Source of the DNA: Anabaena sp. WA102
GTDB lineage: Bacteria > Cyanobacteriota > Cyanobacteriia > Cyanobacteriales > Nostocaceae
Length of the DNA stretch: 64,000 nucleotides
Reading direction: 5' to 3'
Assembly (NCBI RefSeq): GCF_001277295.1
Contig: NZ_CP011456.1
Location: 2,294,001-2,358,000, forward strand
In this document: positions 35,491-44,076 of the stretch, one piece after another
How positions within the stretch are numbered: the first letter of the stretch is position 1
Layout of the letters: the number at the start of each line of letters is the position of its first letter
Made by a program: the position numbers and the translations under genes
The notes under the pieces: generated by a model
The model's database searches: none
What the model saw: only the letters and a program-made list of their open reading frames with translations
Told to the model about the DNA's origin: nothing

Positions 35491-37722
35491 ATGGCAACAA
35501 AATTTCCAAAATTTAGCCAGGATCTCGCACAGGACCCGACTACTCGTCGGATTTGGTATGCGATCGCTACAGGCAACGACTTTGAAAGCCACGATGGCAT
35601 GACGGAAGAGAATCTTTACCAAAAGATTTTCGCTACGCACTTCGGTCACTTGGCAATCATCTTCCTGTGGGCATCCAGCCTCCTGTTCCACGTGGCCTGG
35701 CAAGGTAACTTTGAACAGTGGATTAAAGATCCCCTTCACGTCCGTCCAATTGCCCATGCAATTTGGGACCCTCACTTCGGTGAAGCTGCAATTGACGCTT
35801 TCACCCAAGCTGGTGCAAGCAACCCTGTAAACATTGCTTACTCTGGTGTTTATCACTGGTGGTACACCATCGGGATGCGGACAAACAGCGAACTATATAC
35901 TGGTTCCGTTGGTTTGCTCTTGTTGTCCGCATTGTTCCTATTTGCTGGTTGGTTACATTTACAACCCAAGTTCCGTCCTAGCCTTTCTTGGTTCAAGAGT
36001 GCTGAACCCCGCCTAAACCACCACTTGGCTGGTTTGTTTGGTGTTAGTTCTCTGGCTTGGGCTGGTCACTTAGTTCACGTTGCTATTCCTGAATCCCGTG
36101 GTATTCACGTGGGTTGGGATAACTTCTTGACTGTAGCTCCCCATCCAGAAGGTTTAACTCCTTTCTTTACAGGTAACTGGGGCGTTTACGCTCAAAACCC
36201 TGACACCGCTGGTCAGTTATTTGGTACTTCCACAGGTGCAGGGACTGCGATTCTTACCTTCTTGGGCGGTTTCCACCCCCAAACAGAATCCTTGTGGTTG
36301 ACTGACATGGCTCACCACCACTTGGCGATCGCAGTTTTGTTCATCATCGCTGGTCATATGTACCGGACTAACTTCGGAATTGGTCACAGCATCAAAGAAA
36401 TGCTGAACTCCAAATCTGGTTTAGTTCCCGGTAGCAAGAGCGAAGGTCAGTTCAACCTGCCCCACCAAGGTCTTTACGACACCATCAACAACTCCCTGCA
36501 CTTCCAGTTGTCATTAGCTTTGGCATCTTTGGGAACTATCTGTTCCTTGGTAGCGCAGCATATGTACGCTCTGCCTCCTTATGCTTTCATCGCTAAGGAT
36601 TACACCACACAGGCAGCACTGTACACCCACCACCAGTACATCGCTGGTTTCTTGATGGTTGGTGCTTTTGCTCACGCAGCAATTTTCTGGGTACGTGATT
36701 ACGACCCCGAACAAAACAAAGGTAACGTCCTTGACCGGATGTTACAACACAAAGAAGCGATCATCTCCCACCTTAGCTGGGTATCTCTCTTCTTGGGTTT
36801 CCACACCCTGGGTTTATATGTTCACAACGACGTAGTTGTTGCGTTCGGTACTCCTGAAAAACAAATTTTGATTGAGCCAGTATTTGCTCAATTCATCCAA
36901 GCTGCTCAAGGTAAAGCTTTGTATGGCTTGAATGTACTGTTGTCTAACCCCGACAGTATTGCTTACACCGCTTACCCCAATGCTGGTAACGTTTGGTTGT
37001 CTGGCTGGTTAGATGCCATCAACTCTGGAACAAATTCCTTGTTCTTGACCATTGGACCTGGCGATTTCTTGGTTCACCACGCTTTCGCTTTGGCTATCCA
37101 CACCACCACCTTGGTACTCGTTAAGGGTGCTTTGGATGCTCGTGGTTCTAAACTGATGCCCGATAAAAAGGACTTCGGTTATGCGTTCCCCTGCGACGGT
37201 CCAGGCCGTGGCGGTACTTGCGATATCTCCGCATGGGACTCTTTCTACCTGTCTATGTTCTGGATGTTAAACACCATCGGTTGGGTAACATTCTACTGGC
37301 ACTGGAAACACCTCGGTATTTGGCAAGGTAACGTTGCTCAGTTCAACGAAAACTCTACCTACCTCATGGGCTGGTTCCGTGACTACCTCTGGGCTAACTC
37401 TGCTCAGTTGATTAACGGTTACAACCCCTACGGCATGAATAACTTGTCTGTTTGGGCTTGGATGTTCCTCTTCGGACACCTCATCTGGGCTACTGGTTTC
37501 ATGTTCCTCATCTCTTGGAGAGGTTACTGGCAAGAGTTAATTGAAACCTTGGTTTGGGCGCACGAACGTACTCCTTTAGCTAACTTGGTTCGCTGGAAGG
37601 ACAAGCCCGTTGCTCTCTCCATTGTTCAAGCTCGTGTGGTTGGTTTAGCTCACTTCACTGTTGGCTACATCGTCACCTATGCAGCGTTCCTCATTGCCTC
37701 TACGGCTGGTAAGTTTGGTTGA
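35491..37722 (+). CDS. psaB: Photosystem I P700 chlorophyll a apoprotein A2
   Basis: 743 residues, full length. It pairs with PsaA to form the PSI reaction-centre core in thylakoids. The Fx-binding FPCDGPGRGGTCDISAWDS block gives Cys568 and Cys577. It shares the eleven-helix architecture and the helix-His pattern with PsaA. It is followed 25 bases later by a strong terminator. Confidence 0.99.
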   Translation: MATKFPKFSQDLAQDPTTRRIWYAIATGNDFESHDGMTEENLYQKIFATHFGHLAIIFLWASSLLFHVAWQGNFEQWIKDPLHVRPIAHAIWDPHFGEAAIDAFTQAGASNPVNIAYSGVYHWWYTIGMRTNSELYTGSVGLLLLSALFLFAGWLHLQPKFRPSLSWFKSAEPRLNHHLAGLFGVSSLAWAGHLVHVAIPESRGIHVGWDNFLTVAPHPEGLTPFFTGNWGVYAQNPDTAGQLFGTSTGAGTAILTFLGGFHPQTESLWLTDMAHHHLAIAVLFIIAGHMYRTNFGIGHSIKEMLNSKSGLVPGSKSEGQFNLPHQGLYDTINNSLHFQLSLALASLGTICSLVAQHMYALPPYAFIAKDYTTQAALYTHHQYIAGFLMVGAFAHAAIFWVRDYDPEQNKGNVLDRMLQHKEAIISHLSWVSLFLGFHTLGLYVHNDVVVAFGTPEKQILIEPVFAQFIQAAQGKALYGLNVLLSNPDSIAYTAYPNAGNVWLSGWLDAINSGTNSLFLTIGPGDFLVHHAFALAIHTTTLVLVKGALDARGSKLMPDKKDFGYAFPCDGPGRGGTCDISAWDSFYLSMFWMLNTIGWVTFYWHWKHLGIWQGNVAQFNENSTYLMGWFRDYLWANSAQLINGYNPYGMNNLSVWAWMFLFGHLIWATGFMFLISWRGYWQELIETLVWAHERTPLANLVRWKDKPVALSIVQARVVGLAHFTVGYIVTYAAFLIASTAGKFG

Positions 37723-37747
37723 TCCTGACTACTGCTTTTAGGTAATT

Positions 37748-37780
37748 AAAAATCCCCTGCCGTGAGGTGGGGGATTTTTT
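37748..37780 (+). terminator. Rho-independent terminator of psaAB
   Basis: AAAAATCCCC ... GGGGATTTTTT: a 10-bp stem with a loop of about 12 bases and a run of T, directly after psaB. Confidence 0.88.
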
Positions 37781-37816
37781 AATGGGCGGGCAGCCCACCC
37801 CACAAGAGATGTAACC

Positions 37817-37910
37817 TACTAGTCTGTCAACCCGAAAATGACGGGTGAAGGCAAGCAGGGGCAGGGGAGGTAGGGGAGGTAGGGGAGGTAGGGGAGTAGG
37901 GGAGTAATAA
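37817..37910. repeat. Partial ACTAGTAGTCTGTCAA element and GGGGAGGTA run
   Basis: CTACTAGTCTGTCAACCCG through GGCAAGCAGGGG matches the left part of the element at 53647-53781. It runs into a short tandem GGGGAGGTA/GGGGAGTA tract (about 37864-37906). Confidence 0.75.
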
Positions 37911-38076
37911 TTTATTATTTACCCTCAAACGTGGAGTTAATCCCAGTGCTACTCTCCGCAGACTCTTAGACCCTCGGGGTTTGGCTGCTGGTAATACACT
38001 CAATGAAAGTGCAGGTGACACAATTAATATTGATTTCCAGCTTTACCTCGATAATGCCACTGTTGAACCGGATTAA
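37911..38076 (+). pseudogene. C-terminal relic of an unidentified protein
   Basis: An open frame without a start reads FTLKRGVNPSATLRRLLDPRG, then AAGNTLNESAGDTINIDF and a final DNATVEPD before a TAA at 38074-38076. The upstream frame dissolves into the GGGGAGGTA repeat. Composition suggests the end of an exported beta-sandwich protein (TasA/camelysin-like is only a guess). The following protease gene starts 6 bases later. Confidence 0.45.
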
Positions 38077-38082
38077 ATTAAC

Positions 38083-38591
38083 ATGACTTGGCGGATATTA
38101 AAATTTGTCGCCTGTATTGGCGGTTTGTCAATGTTACTTTCAAGTTCGGCAGGAAATATTAGTATTTCTGCTGAAGAAACTAGCACGACAAAACCGCCAA
38201 TTCCATTATCAGCAGCACAGTTACAGAAAAAAGTGGCGGCTATTACTGTGAAGATATTATCAACAGATTTTTTGGGTTCGGGAATATTACTAAATAAACA
38301 AAATTCAGTTTATACAGTATTAACAAATGCCCATGTTTTACGAGCAGATAATCCACCTTATCGCATTCAAACACCAGATGGAGAAATATACAAAGCAGAT
38401 GTTACAAAAAATGTGAACTTTCAGAATTATGATTTAGCAATATTGCAATTTTCAACTATTAAAAAAATCTATTCTGTCGCAAATTTGGGTACTGTTCCCA
38501 CAGTAAGAGATGAGGTATTTATTGCCGGGTTTCCTGTGGGGGAAGAAAGCGAAAAAATCAACTTTGTATTTATTGGTGGTAAAGTATCTTT
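38083..38591 (+). pseudogene. Trypsin-like serine protease truncated by IS982
   Basis: The signal peptide (about 1-30) and the first half of an S1 (DegP/trypsin-like) protease are present: catalytic His84 in TNAHVL and Asp117 in NYDLAIL. After GGKVSL (about residue 170) similarity ends and the catalytic GxSGG block is missing. The open frame runs on to 38736 through antisense-of-frame IS sequence (ASLLLTAWVFLFVII), adding an artificial hydrophobic tail. Non-functional as a protease. Confidence 0.8.
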
Positions 38592-39188
38592 GGTAGTAGT
38601 GGCATCTCTTTTATTGACAGCATGGGTATTCCTATTTGTCATAATAAAAGAGCAAAAAGAAATAAAGTTTTCCGTGGCTTATCGGGCTGGGGCAGGAGTT
38701 CTGTGGATTGGTACTTTGGATTTAAACTTCATTTAATTATTAATGAACAAGGCGAATTATTAGCTTTTCAAGTTACTCCCGGAAATGTTGATGACCGGAA
38801 ACCAGTTCCTACTTTGGCACAAAATTTATGGGGAAGACTTTTTGGAGATAAAGGATATATTTCTAAAAGTTTATTTCAGGAACTATTGGAAAATGATGTG
38901 AAATTAATTACTCCTTTTAAGGAGAATATGAAGAATAAATTAGTTGAATTGTGGGAAAAACTTATGTTAAGAAAAAGAGCTTTAATTGAAACTGTCAATG
39001 ACCAACTATGGCTACGCCACGCAGGCTATCAAAATATTTCCCAAGTTGTTCATTCTCGTCATCGCAGTATTTATAATTTTATGGTTAATATTATTGCTGG
39101 TTTAATTGCTTATACTTGGCAAGATAAAAAACCTTCTTTAAAATTAGATAAACATGAAGTAACTTCTCTACCAGCTTTATTAATTTAA
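38592..39188 (+). mobile_element. IS982-family transposase, 5'-truncated
   Basis: From about 38592 the frame reads GSSGISFIDSMGIPICHN, RAKRNKVF, then GFKLHLIINEQGELLAF, GDKGYISK, ALIETVNDQL and HSRHRS. These are C-terminal blocks of IS982 DDE transposases (the second Asp and the Glu are present). The N-terminal part and the left inverted repeat are missing. Eight residues (WLRHAGYQ) between NDQL and NISQ come from a dispersed palindrome inserted in frame at about 39008-39031. Inactive relic. Confidence 0.85.
39008..39031. repeat. Dispersed palindrome inserted in the IS982 relic
   Basis: ATGGCTACGCCACGCAGGC followed by TATC, a near copy of 62740-62761 and the inverse of elements at about 914, 50186 and 50252. 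Its 24 bases keep the transposase frame open. Confidence 0.75.
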
Positions 39189-39696
39189 TTATTTTCATGC
39201 AATTAAATTGTGAGTCCAAAATATTCAATTTTGGATTGTTTTCTCTTGTTTATTTATTGTCAATAATCATTGCTAATTGAGAAAAGCCCGATATAATTAG
39301 TTTTCAGGATGATTATTTATATCGAACTCAGGTGATAGCGAACGCATTGCGTCCCGGAGGGAACTAGCGCGACCTAGGAATCGCTCTAGAAGTCTTTCAT
39401 TGCCTTCCCATAGCGTTTCCCACAGAGGAGGAATAACGAAGCGATAGCGAACGCATTGCGTCCCGGAGGGAACTAGCGCGACCTAGGAATCGCAAAAACC
39501 ACGGGATTATGTGATTACTTGCGCTCGTAATGACAATTTCAGGGGTCTATAACGCCTGAAACCCTTGCAGATACCACTTGTGTGTACACCGTAGCCTTCA
39601 CAAGGGGAGGGTTAGGGTGGGGTAAAACATTTGATACAGCAATCATGAGTTTTCAAACAACGTCTAATAAGTATTAAATTTCCTGGTTGCTACTGG
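39189..39696. other. Repeat-rich spacer
   Basis: No gene. Two identical 51-bp repeats (39334-39384 and 39443-39493, spaced 109 bases) begin GATAGCGAACGCATTGCGTC and end CCTAGGAATCGC. At about 39599-39661 lies a fragment of the TTTGAAAAG element found complete at about 53797-53966. Confidence 0.75.
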
Positions 39697-39768
39697 ATGG
39701 CTTTGAAACTTCCCATACTTCCCTGTAAACTGGAAAGAATATGCCGGGGTGCGATACCTATAATAAAT

Positions 39769-40701
39769 ATGTCATTAAAAATAGATTCTGGATTATTTAC
39801 GGATGATTTCATAGATCATCACGCAGTTTTATGTGTGCCGATTGATGCGGAATTTAAGGAAATCCGTAACCGTTATTTACAAATTGCTCGGATATTGCAC
39901 CCAGATAGTTCTTTGATGAGGAATGAGTCGGAAAAAGAGATGGCTAATCAATTTTTAGCAAAGTTGGTTAATCCGGCTTATGAGAAGTTTTCTGTGGAAC
40001 GCAATCGGGCTGAGTATTTGTTTATTCTGACACAAATGGGGAAGAGATTTGCCCAAGAACCAGGAGCAATTAGACTGAAGACGGAATCGGGGCGGCAATT
40101 GTTAGCTGCGCCTAATGTGAGTATGGCATATAAGCAGGCGATCGCTAAAATTGCCCCAACTCAATTTAGTGATTTGCAACAAGTACACAAAATCATTGCT
40201 GAGGTTAGTGAGCTAAATCTAGTTTATCTGATGCGGGTGGCTGGACAGTCAATGAATAAGTCCGCACCTAGTCAACCTCAAGGTTCTGCCCCAAATTTAC
40301 CACCAACGCCAACCTCCCCACCCGAAGAAGAGTCAATCGTAGAACAATACCTGCGTCGCGCTCAAGTTTTATTAGAAAAAAACCAATTGTCCCCAGCCAA
40401 AGTAGAATTACAAGATGCCTTAAAGTTAGAACCGCGAAATAGTCATTGCCATAGCTTGATGGCAATGGTACATTTACGGGAAAATCAACTGAAAATGGCA
40501 AAAATTCACTTTGATAACGCCCTGAAGTTAGATCCCAATGAGAAAATCGCTTTGGAATGGAAACCCAAAGTAGATCAAGCTTTAGGAATTACAAACAGTG
40601 GTTCTCAAGTGAGTTCCGCTTCTAAAACTGAAGAGAAGCAACCAGATAAGTCTGGAAAAGGTGGTTTGTTTGGCGGTTTGTTTGGTGGGAAGAAAAAATA
40701 A
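39769..40701 (+). CDS. J-domain protein with TPR repeats
   Basis: 310 residues from the ATG at 39769; an upstream in-frame ATG at 39697 would add 24 residues of unlikely composition. An N-terminal divergent J domain has the HPD motif in ILHPDSS. A helical middle and a Pro-rich linker follow, then two TPR-like repeats (about 190-265) including AKVELQDALKLEP and AKIHFDNALKLDP. It ends in a Gly/Phe-rich GGLFGGLFGGKKK tail. Probably an Hsp70 co-chaperone. Its stop overlaps the hisZ start by one base (TAATG). Confidence 0.82.
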   Translation: MSLKIDSGLFTDDFIDHHAVLCVPIDAEFKEIRNRYLQIARILHPDSSLMRNESEKEMANQFLAKLVNPAYEKFSVERNRAEYLFILTQMGKRFAQEPGAIRLKTESGRQLLAAPNVSMAYKQAIAKIAPTQFSDLQQVHKIIAEVSELNLVYLMRVAGQSMNKSAPSQPQGSAPNLPPTPTSPPEEESIVEQYLRRAQVLLEKNQLSPAKVELQDALKLEPRNSHCHSLMAMVHLRENQLKMAKIHFDNALKLDPNEKIALEWKPKVDQALGITNSGSQVSSASKTEEKQPDKSGKGGLFGGLFGGKKK

Positions 40702-41912
40702 TGGTGTATCAACCAGCAGCGGGAGCAAGGGATCTATTACCTTTAGATGTGGCGCAAAAACGCTGGATTGAAGATAGATTAGAACAGGTGTTTCAACGGT
40801 GGGGATATCACAGGATTATCACCTCAACTTTGGAACGAATGGATACTCTGATGGCTGGTGAAGCTATTCAGCGTCAGATGGTGATTCAACTCCAAAATAG
40901 TCAAAATGAAGAATTGGGGTTGCGTCCAGAATTGACTGCCTCTATCGCTCGCACAGTGGTAACTCGCATGGCAGATGCCACTTATCCCCAGCGACTATAT
41001 TACAATGCTAATGTTTTCCGCCGCAATTGGGAAGGCCGCCATAATCGTCAGCAGGAGTATTATCAAGCTGGGGTGGAGTTACTGGGTGCTGAGGGATTAT
41101 TAGCCAATGGGGAAGTGTTGCTGCTGGTAGCAGACTGTTTAACAGCATTGGATTTAAAAGATTGGCGGTTAATTTTGGGGGAAGCGGGAATTACTCGTTC
41201 TTTGCTGAATGCTTTTCCCCCGGAAATCAGAAATCAAGTCCGCAGGGCGATCGCTAATTTAGATCGCGTGACTATTGATACTTTGCCTCTAGAGGAAGAA
41301 CTCCGCCAACGCGCTAAAATTATGTTGGATTTGCGGGGTGATAGTAAAGATGTTTTACAAAAGGTCAGTAGTTTACATCTAGAACCAGATCAGCACGAGG
41401 CAATAAATAACCTCAGATCCCTAGTGGAATTACTAGATGGTAAATTCCCTTTAATCCTTGACTTGAGCCTAATTCAAACCATTGATTACTACACAGGTTT
41501 GGTTTTTGAAGTAGTGAGCGAGACAAATTCCCAAGCACAGATTTTAGGAAGTGGTGGGCGTTATGACCAATTATTAGGTTTATACCATCCCCAGAAGGAA
41601 AATATTCCCGGTATCGGCTTTGAATTGAATATTGATGATTTATACCAAATTCTCCTATCAAATCAGCAATTACCCCAGGATATTCCCGCTAGTAATTGGT
41701 TAGTAGTTCCAGAAACCCCCGGCGCTGAAGCTGCGGCTTTTGCCTATGCCGATAAATTACGTAATTCCACTAATTTAGTGAGAGTAGAAATAGACCTGGG
41801 AGGTAGGGACACAGCAGGGATTCGTCAATATGCAAGCGATCGCTCCATTACCCAAATAGCCTGGATTAAAGCCGACGGTTCACACACCATTGAACCCGGA
41901 ATCATCCCGTAG
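40701..41912 (+). CDS. hisZ: ATP phosphoribosyltransferase regulatory subunit
   Basis: 403 residues, class II histidyl-tRNA-synthetase fold. HisZ lacks aminoacylation activity and activates short-form HisG in the first step of histidine synthesis. The motif 2-like RPELTASIARTV, YYNANVFRR and the later LGSGGRYDQLLG block support it. The C-terminal anticodon-binding domain is reduced, which separates HisZ from HisS. The start codon overlaps the preceding stop. The TAG stop lies within a GTAGGGGCGCAGGGCC dispersed repeat. Confidence 0.9.
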   Translation: MVYQPAAGARDLLPLDVAQKRWIEDRLEQVFQRWGYHRIITSTLERMDTLMAGEAIQRQMVIQLQNSQNEELGLRPELTASIARTVVTRMADATYPQRLYYNANVFRRNWEGRHNRQQEYYQAGVELLGAEGLLANGEVLLLVADCLTALDLKDWRLILGEAGITRSLLNAFPPEIRNQVRRAIANLDRVTIDTLPLEEELRQRAKIMLDLRGDSKDVLQKVSSLHLEPDQHEAINNLRSLVELLDGKFPLILDLSLIQTIDYYTGLVFEVVSETNSQAQILGSGGRYDQLLGLYHPQKENIPGIGFELNIDDLYQILLSNQQLPQDIPASNWLVVPETPGAEAAAFAYADKLRNSTNLVRVEIDLGGRDTAGIRQYASDRSITQIAWIKADGSHTIEPGIIP

Positions 41913-41932
41913 GGGCGCAGGGCCTGCGCCCA
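41909..41932. repeat. GGGCGCAGGGCCTGCGCCC palindrome
   Basis: A palindromic dispersed repeat that starts at the hisZ stop codon. Other copies: about 1036 (GGTC variant), 50220-50243 and 55828-55852 (inverted). Partial GCGCCC sequences follow downstream. Confidence 0.85.
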
Positions 41933-42023
41933 AAACATTAATACCCCACTTGCGCCCAAAACATGAGTCACGGACTTACGCCCAAAAGAATTAATAACTG
42001 ACAAAAAAGAGGGAATCGGAAAA

Positions 42024-42251
42024 ATGCCACATACCATTGTTACAGACGTTTGTGAAGGTGTTGCTGACTGCGTAAGTGCTTGTCCTGTAGCTTGTATTCA
42101 TCCAGGTCCAGGAAAAAACGTTAAAGGCACAGATTGGTACTGGATTGACTTTGCTACCTGTATTGATTGTGGTATCTGTTTGCAAGTTTGCCCCGTAGAA
42201 AACGCAATTTTGGCAGAAGAAAGACCAGAATTGCAGAAAATAGTAAATTAG
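42024..42251 (+). CDS. 2[4Fe-4S] ferredoxin
   Basis: 75 residues, with eight cysteines in two sets: Cys10, 16, 20 with CP, then 24; and Cys46, 49, 52, 56 in CIDCGICLQVCP. The first set has a C-x5-C-x3-C spacing, longer than the classical clostridial pattern, with an intervening PGPGKNVKGTDWYW loop. A soluble low-potential electron carrier; its partner is unknown. The stop abuts a GACAGGT heptamer run. Confidence 0.92.
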   Translation: MPHTIVTDVCEGVADCVSACPVACIHPGPGKNVKGTDWYWIDFATCIDCGICLQVCPVENAILAEERPELQKIVN

Positions 42252-42371
42252 GTGACAGGTGACAGGTGCTACGCCACGGGGACAGGTGACAGTGGAAAAG
42301 AAAATCACCAAATCACCAAATTACCTGTTACCTGTTCCCCGTTCCCTGTTCCCTGTTCCCTCATGTAACAA
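42252..42371. repeat. GACAGGT and GTTCCCT heptamer tracts
   Basis: Three to five GTGACAG/GACAGGT units (about 42252-42295) are interrupted by a GCTACGCCACGG piece of the dispersed palindrome. GTTCCCT units follow at about 42335-42361, just ahead of the ABC ATPase gene. Confidence 0.85.
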
Positions 42372-43100
42372 ATGACTAATAACTATTTATTAAACGTAGA
42401 AAATGTCCACGCTGGATATATTAAAGATGTAGATATTTTGCAAGGTGTCAACTTTCACATTGCACCAGGAGAATTAGTCACAGTAATTGGTCCCAATGGT
42501 GCAGGTAAATCCACCTTAGTAAAAACCATTTTTGGACTTTTGACACCCCACACCGGAACTATTACCTTTAAAGATCAGAATTTGATTGGTTTAAAATCAA
42601 ATCAAATTGTCGCCAAAGGAATGTCCTATGTTCCCCAAATTGCCAACGTTTTCCCCTCTTTAACCATAGATGAAAACTTAGAAATGGGGGCTTTTGTGAG
42701 AGATGTTCCCTTGAAACCTCTTAAAGATAAAATATACACCATGTTTCCTCGATTGAGCGATCGCCGTCGTCAACGCGCAGGAACTCTTTCCGGTGGAGAA
42801 AGACAAATGTTAGCAATGGGGAAAGCATTAATGTTAGAACCCAGTTTACTCCTATTAGATGAACCCTCAGCCGCATTATCTCCCATTTTGGTAACTCAAG
42901 TATTTGAGCAAATTAAACAAATTAAAAAATCGGGGACTGCGATAGTTTTAGTTGAACAAAATGCCAGAAAAGCCTTAGAAATGGCAGATCGTGGTTATGT
43001 GTTAGAATCAGGAAGAGATGCTATCTCAGGACCTGGTAGAGAATTATTAAATAACCCAAAAGTCGGAGAATTGTATTTAGGTGCTGGAAAGGGACATTAA
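42372..43100 (+). CDS. ABC transporter ATP-binding protein, LivF/NatE type
   Basis: 242 residues. Walker A GPNGAGKST (about 40-48), signature LSGGERQ (about 139-145), Walker B LLLLDEPSAAL (about 160-170) and the H-loop region replaced by VEQNA, as in branched-chain or neutral amino-acid transporters. The VPQIANVFPSLTIDENL Q-loop region fits LivF. It stands alone here, so its permease and binding protein must be encoded elsewhere. Confidence 0.88.
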   Translation: MTNNYLLNVENVHAGYIKDVDILQGVNFHIAPGELVTVIGPNGAGKSTLVKTIFGLLTPHTGTITFKDQNLIGLKSNQIVAKGMSYVPQIANVFPSLTIDENLEMGAFVRDVPLKPLKDKIYTMFPRLSDRRRQRAGTLSGGERQMLAMGKALMLEPSLLLLDEPSAALSPILVTQVFEQIKQIKKSGTAIVLVEQNARKALEMADRGYVLESGRDAISGPGRELLNNPKVGELYLGAGKGH

Positions 43101-43112
43101 TCAATCAAATCA

Positions 43113-43143
43113 GATCCCCGACTTCTTTAAGAAGTCGGGGATC
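43113..43143. repeat. REP-like palindrome, copy 4
   Basis: GATCCCCGACTTCTT-T-AAGAAGTCGGGGATC, perfect 15-bp arms. It lies 13 bases after the ABC ATPase stop and before the DUF2301 gene; a likely terminator. Confidence 0.88.
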
Positions 43144-43174
43144 TAAAACCTAAACCTATACTATTATTGGGAAT

Positions 43175-43843
43175 ATGACTACACAAACAATATCATCGCC
43201 GGCAGTATATCAAGGTCAATTTGGGGAGTTTACGATTACTCAGAGCGATCGCCAAAGTGTGATAATTTATCGCACAGGATTAATGATCGCCGCCCTGTGT
43301 TTTGCCATTGGTAGCGGTTTAGTCTTATTTTATCCCCAACCCGCTGCGATGCCTGCGGCGAGCTTCGCTATCGCCTCCCTGACACCTCTCTACACCTGTT
43401 TTAGTATTGCACTGGGAGTTAGTTTATTAACTATTCATATCTATATGGCATTTTTGCACCGCATTCTCCAACTTTTTTGGATAATTGGTAGCATTTGTGC
43501 CTTTATTTTTGGACATGGTGATAGTCAAGCTTTTGCAATTACTATTTATAATCAACCCCTCACCATATTAGGAATTGGTTTTACCTTTGCAGCCTTGACA
43601 GGGATCTTTTTCAAAGAAGGTTTTTGTTTTCATCGTTTAGAAACTAAAATCTTAACTCCCCTTGTTCCCCTACTATTATTAGGACATTTAACCGGAATTT
43701 TATCAACGCCAGCAGAACAAGTTTTACTAGCAACTTGGGCAATTTTATTCCTCATCTTTGCTATAAGAAAAGTAATTCAAGCTATTCCTCCCGACATTGG
43801 CGATAAATCTGTATTTGATTATTTGAAAAATCGGCGTTGCTGA
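43175..43843 (+). CDS. DUF2301 integral membrane protein
   Basis: 222 residues with about six hydrophobic segments. KEGFCFHRLETK and the arrangement of helices match the DUF2301 family, common in cyanobacteria and unknown in function. Between helices 1 and 2, residues about 57-67 (AAMPAASFAIA) are encoded by a dispersed palindrome. The last codons (RRC) also come from an inverted repeat starting at 43833. Confidence 0.82.
   Translation: MTTQTISSPAVYQGQFGEFTITQSDRQSVIIYRTGLMIAALCFAIGSGLVLFYPQPAAMPAASFAIASLTPLYTCFSIALGVSLLTIHIYMAFLHRILQLFWIIGSICAFIFGHGDSQAFAITIYNQPLTILGIGFTFAALTGIFFKEGFCFHRLETKILTPLVPLLLLGHLTGILSTPAEQVLLATWAILFLIFAIRKVIQAIPPDIGDKSVFDYLKNRRC
43346..43375. repeat. Small dispersed palindrome inside the DUF2301 gene
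   Basis: GCGATGCCTGCGGCGAGC followed by TTCGCTATCGCC. It aligns over 30 bases to the element in glsA (30714-30743). In-frame insertion in a loop between membrane helices. Confidence 0.75.
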
Positions 43844-43891
43844 TTAAGGGTATGAATTTTAGTCTCACGCAAAGGCGCAAAGACGCAAAGG
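43833..43891. repeat. Left inverted repeat flanking dprA
   Basis: GGCGTTGCTGATTAAGGG through ACGCAAAGGCGCAAAGACG, about 59 bp. The complementary copy is at 45219-45275. It includes a CGCAAAG heptamer-like tract. A shorter TCAGCAACGCC arm occurs at about 43933-43943. Confidence 0.85.
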
Positions 43892-44076
43892 TAAGATTTT
43901 TAAAGGTTCAATTTGGAAATTTCATACCTCGATTCAGCAACGCCAAAAAATCAAGATATTGAACCCACGTACCATCTAGGTTTTGCCTGTGTAGACGCGG
44001 TTTCTAACCGCCAGGGTTAGTATGGATTGAGACTTTTCAAACACCCTCTAACCGCCAATGTAATTATATTTATACT

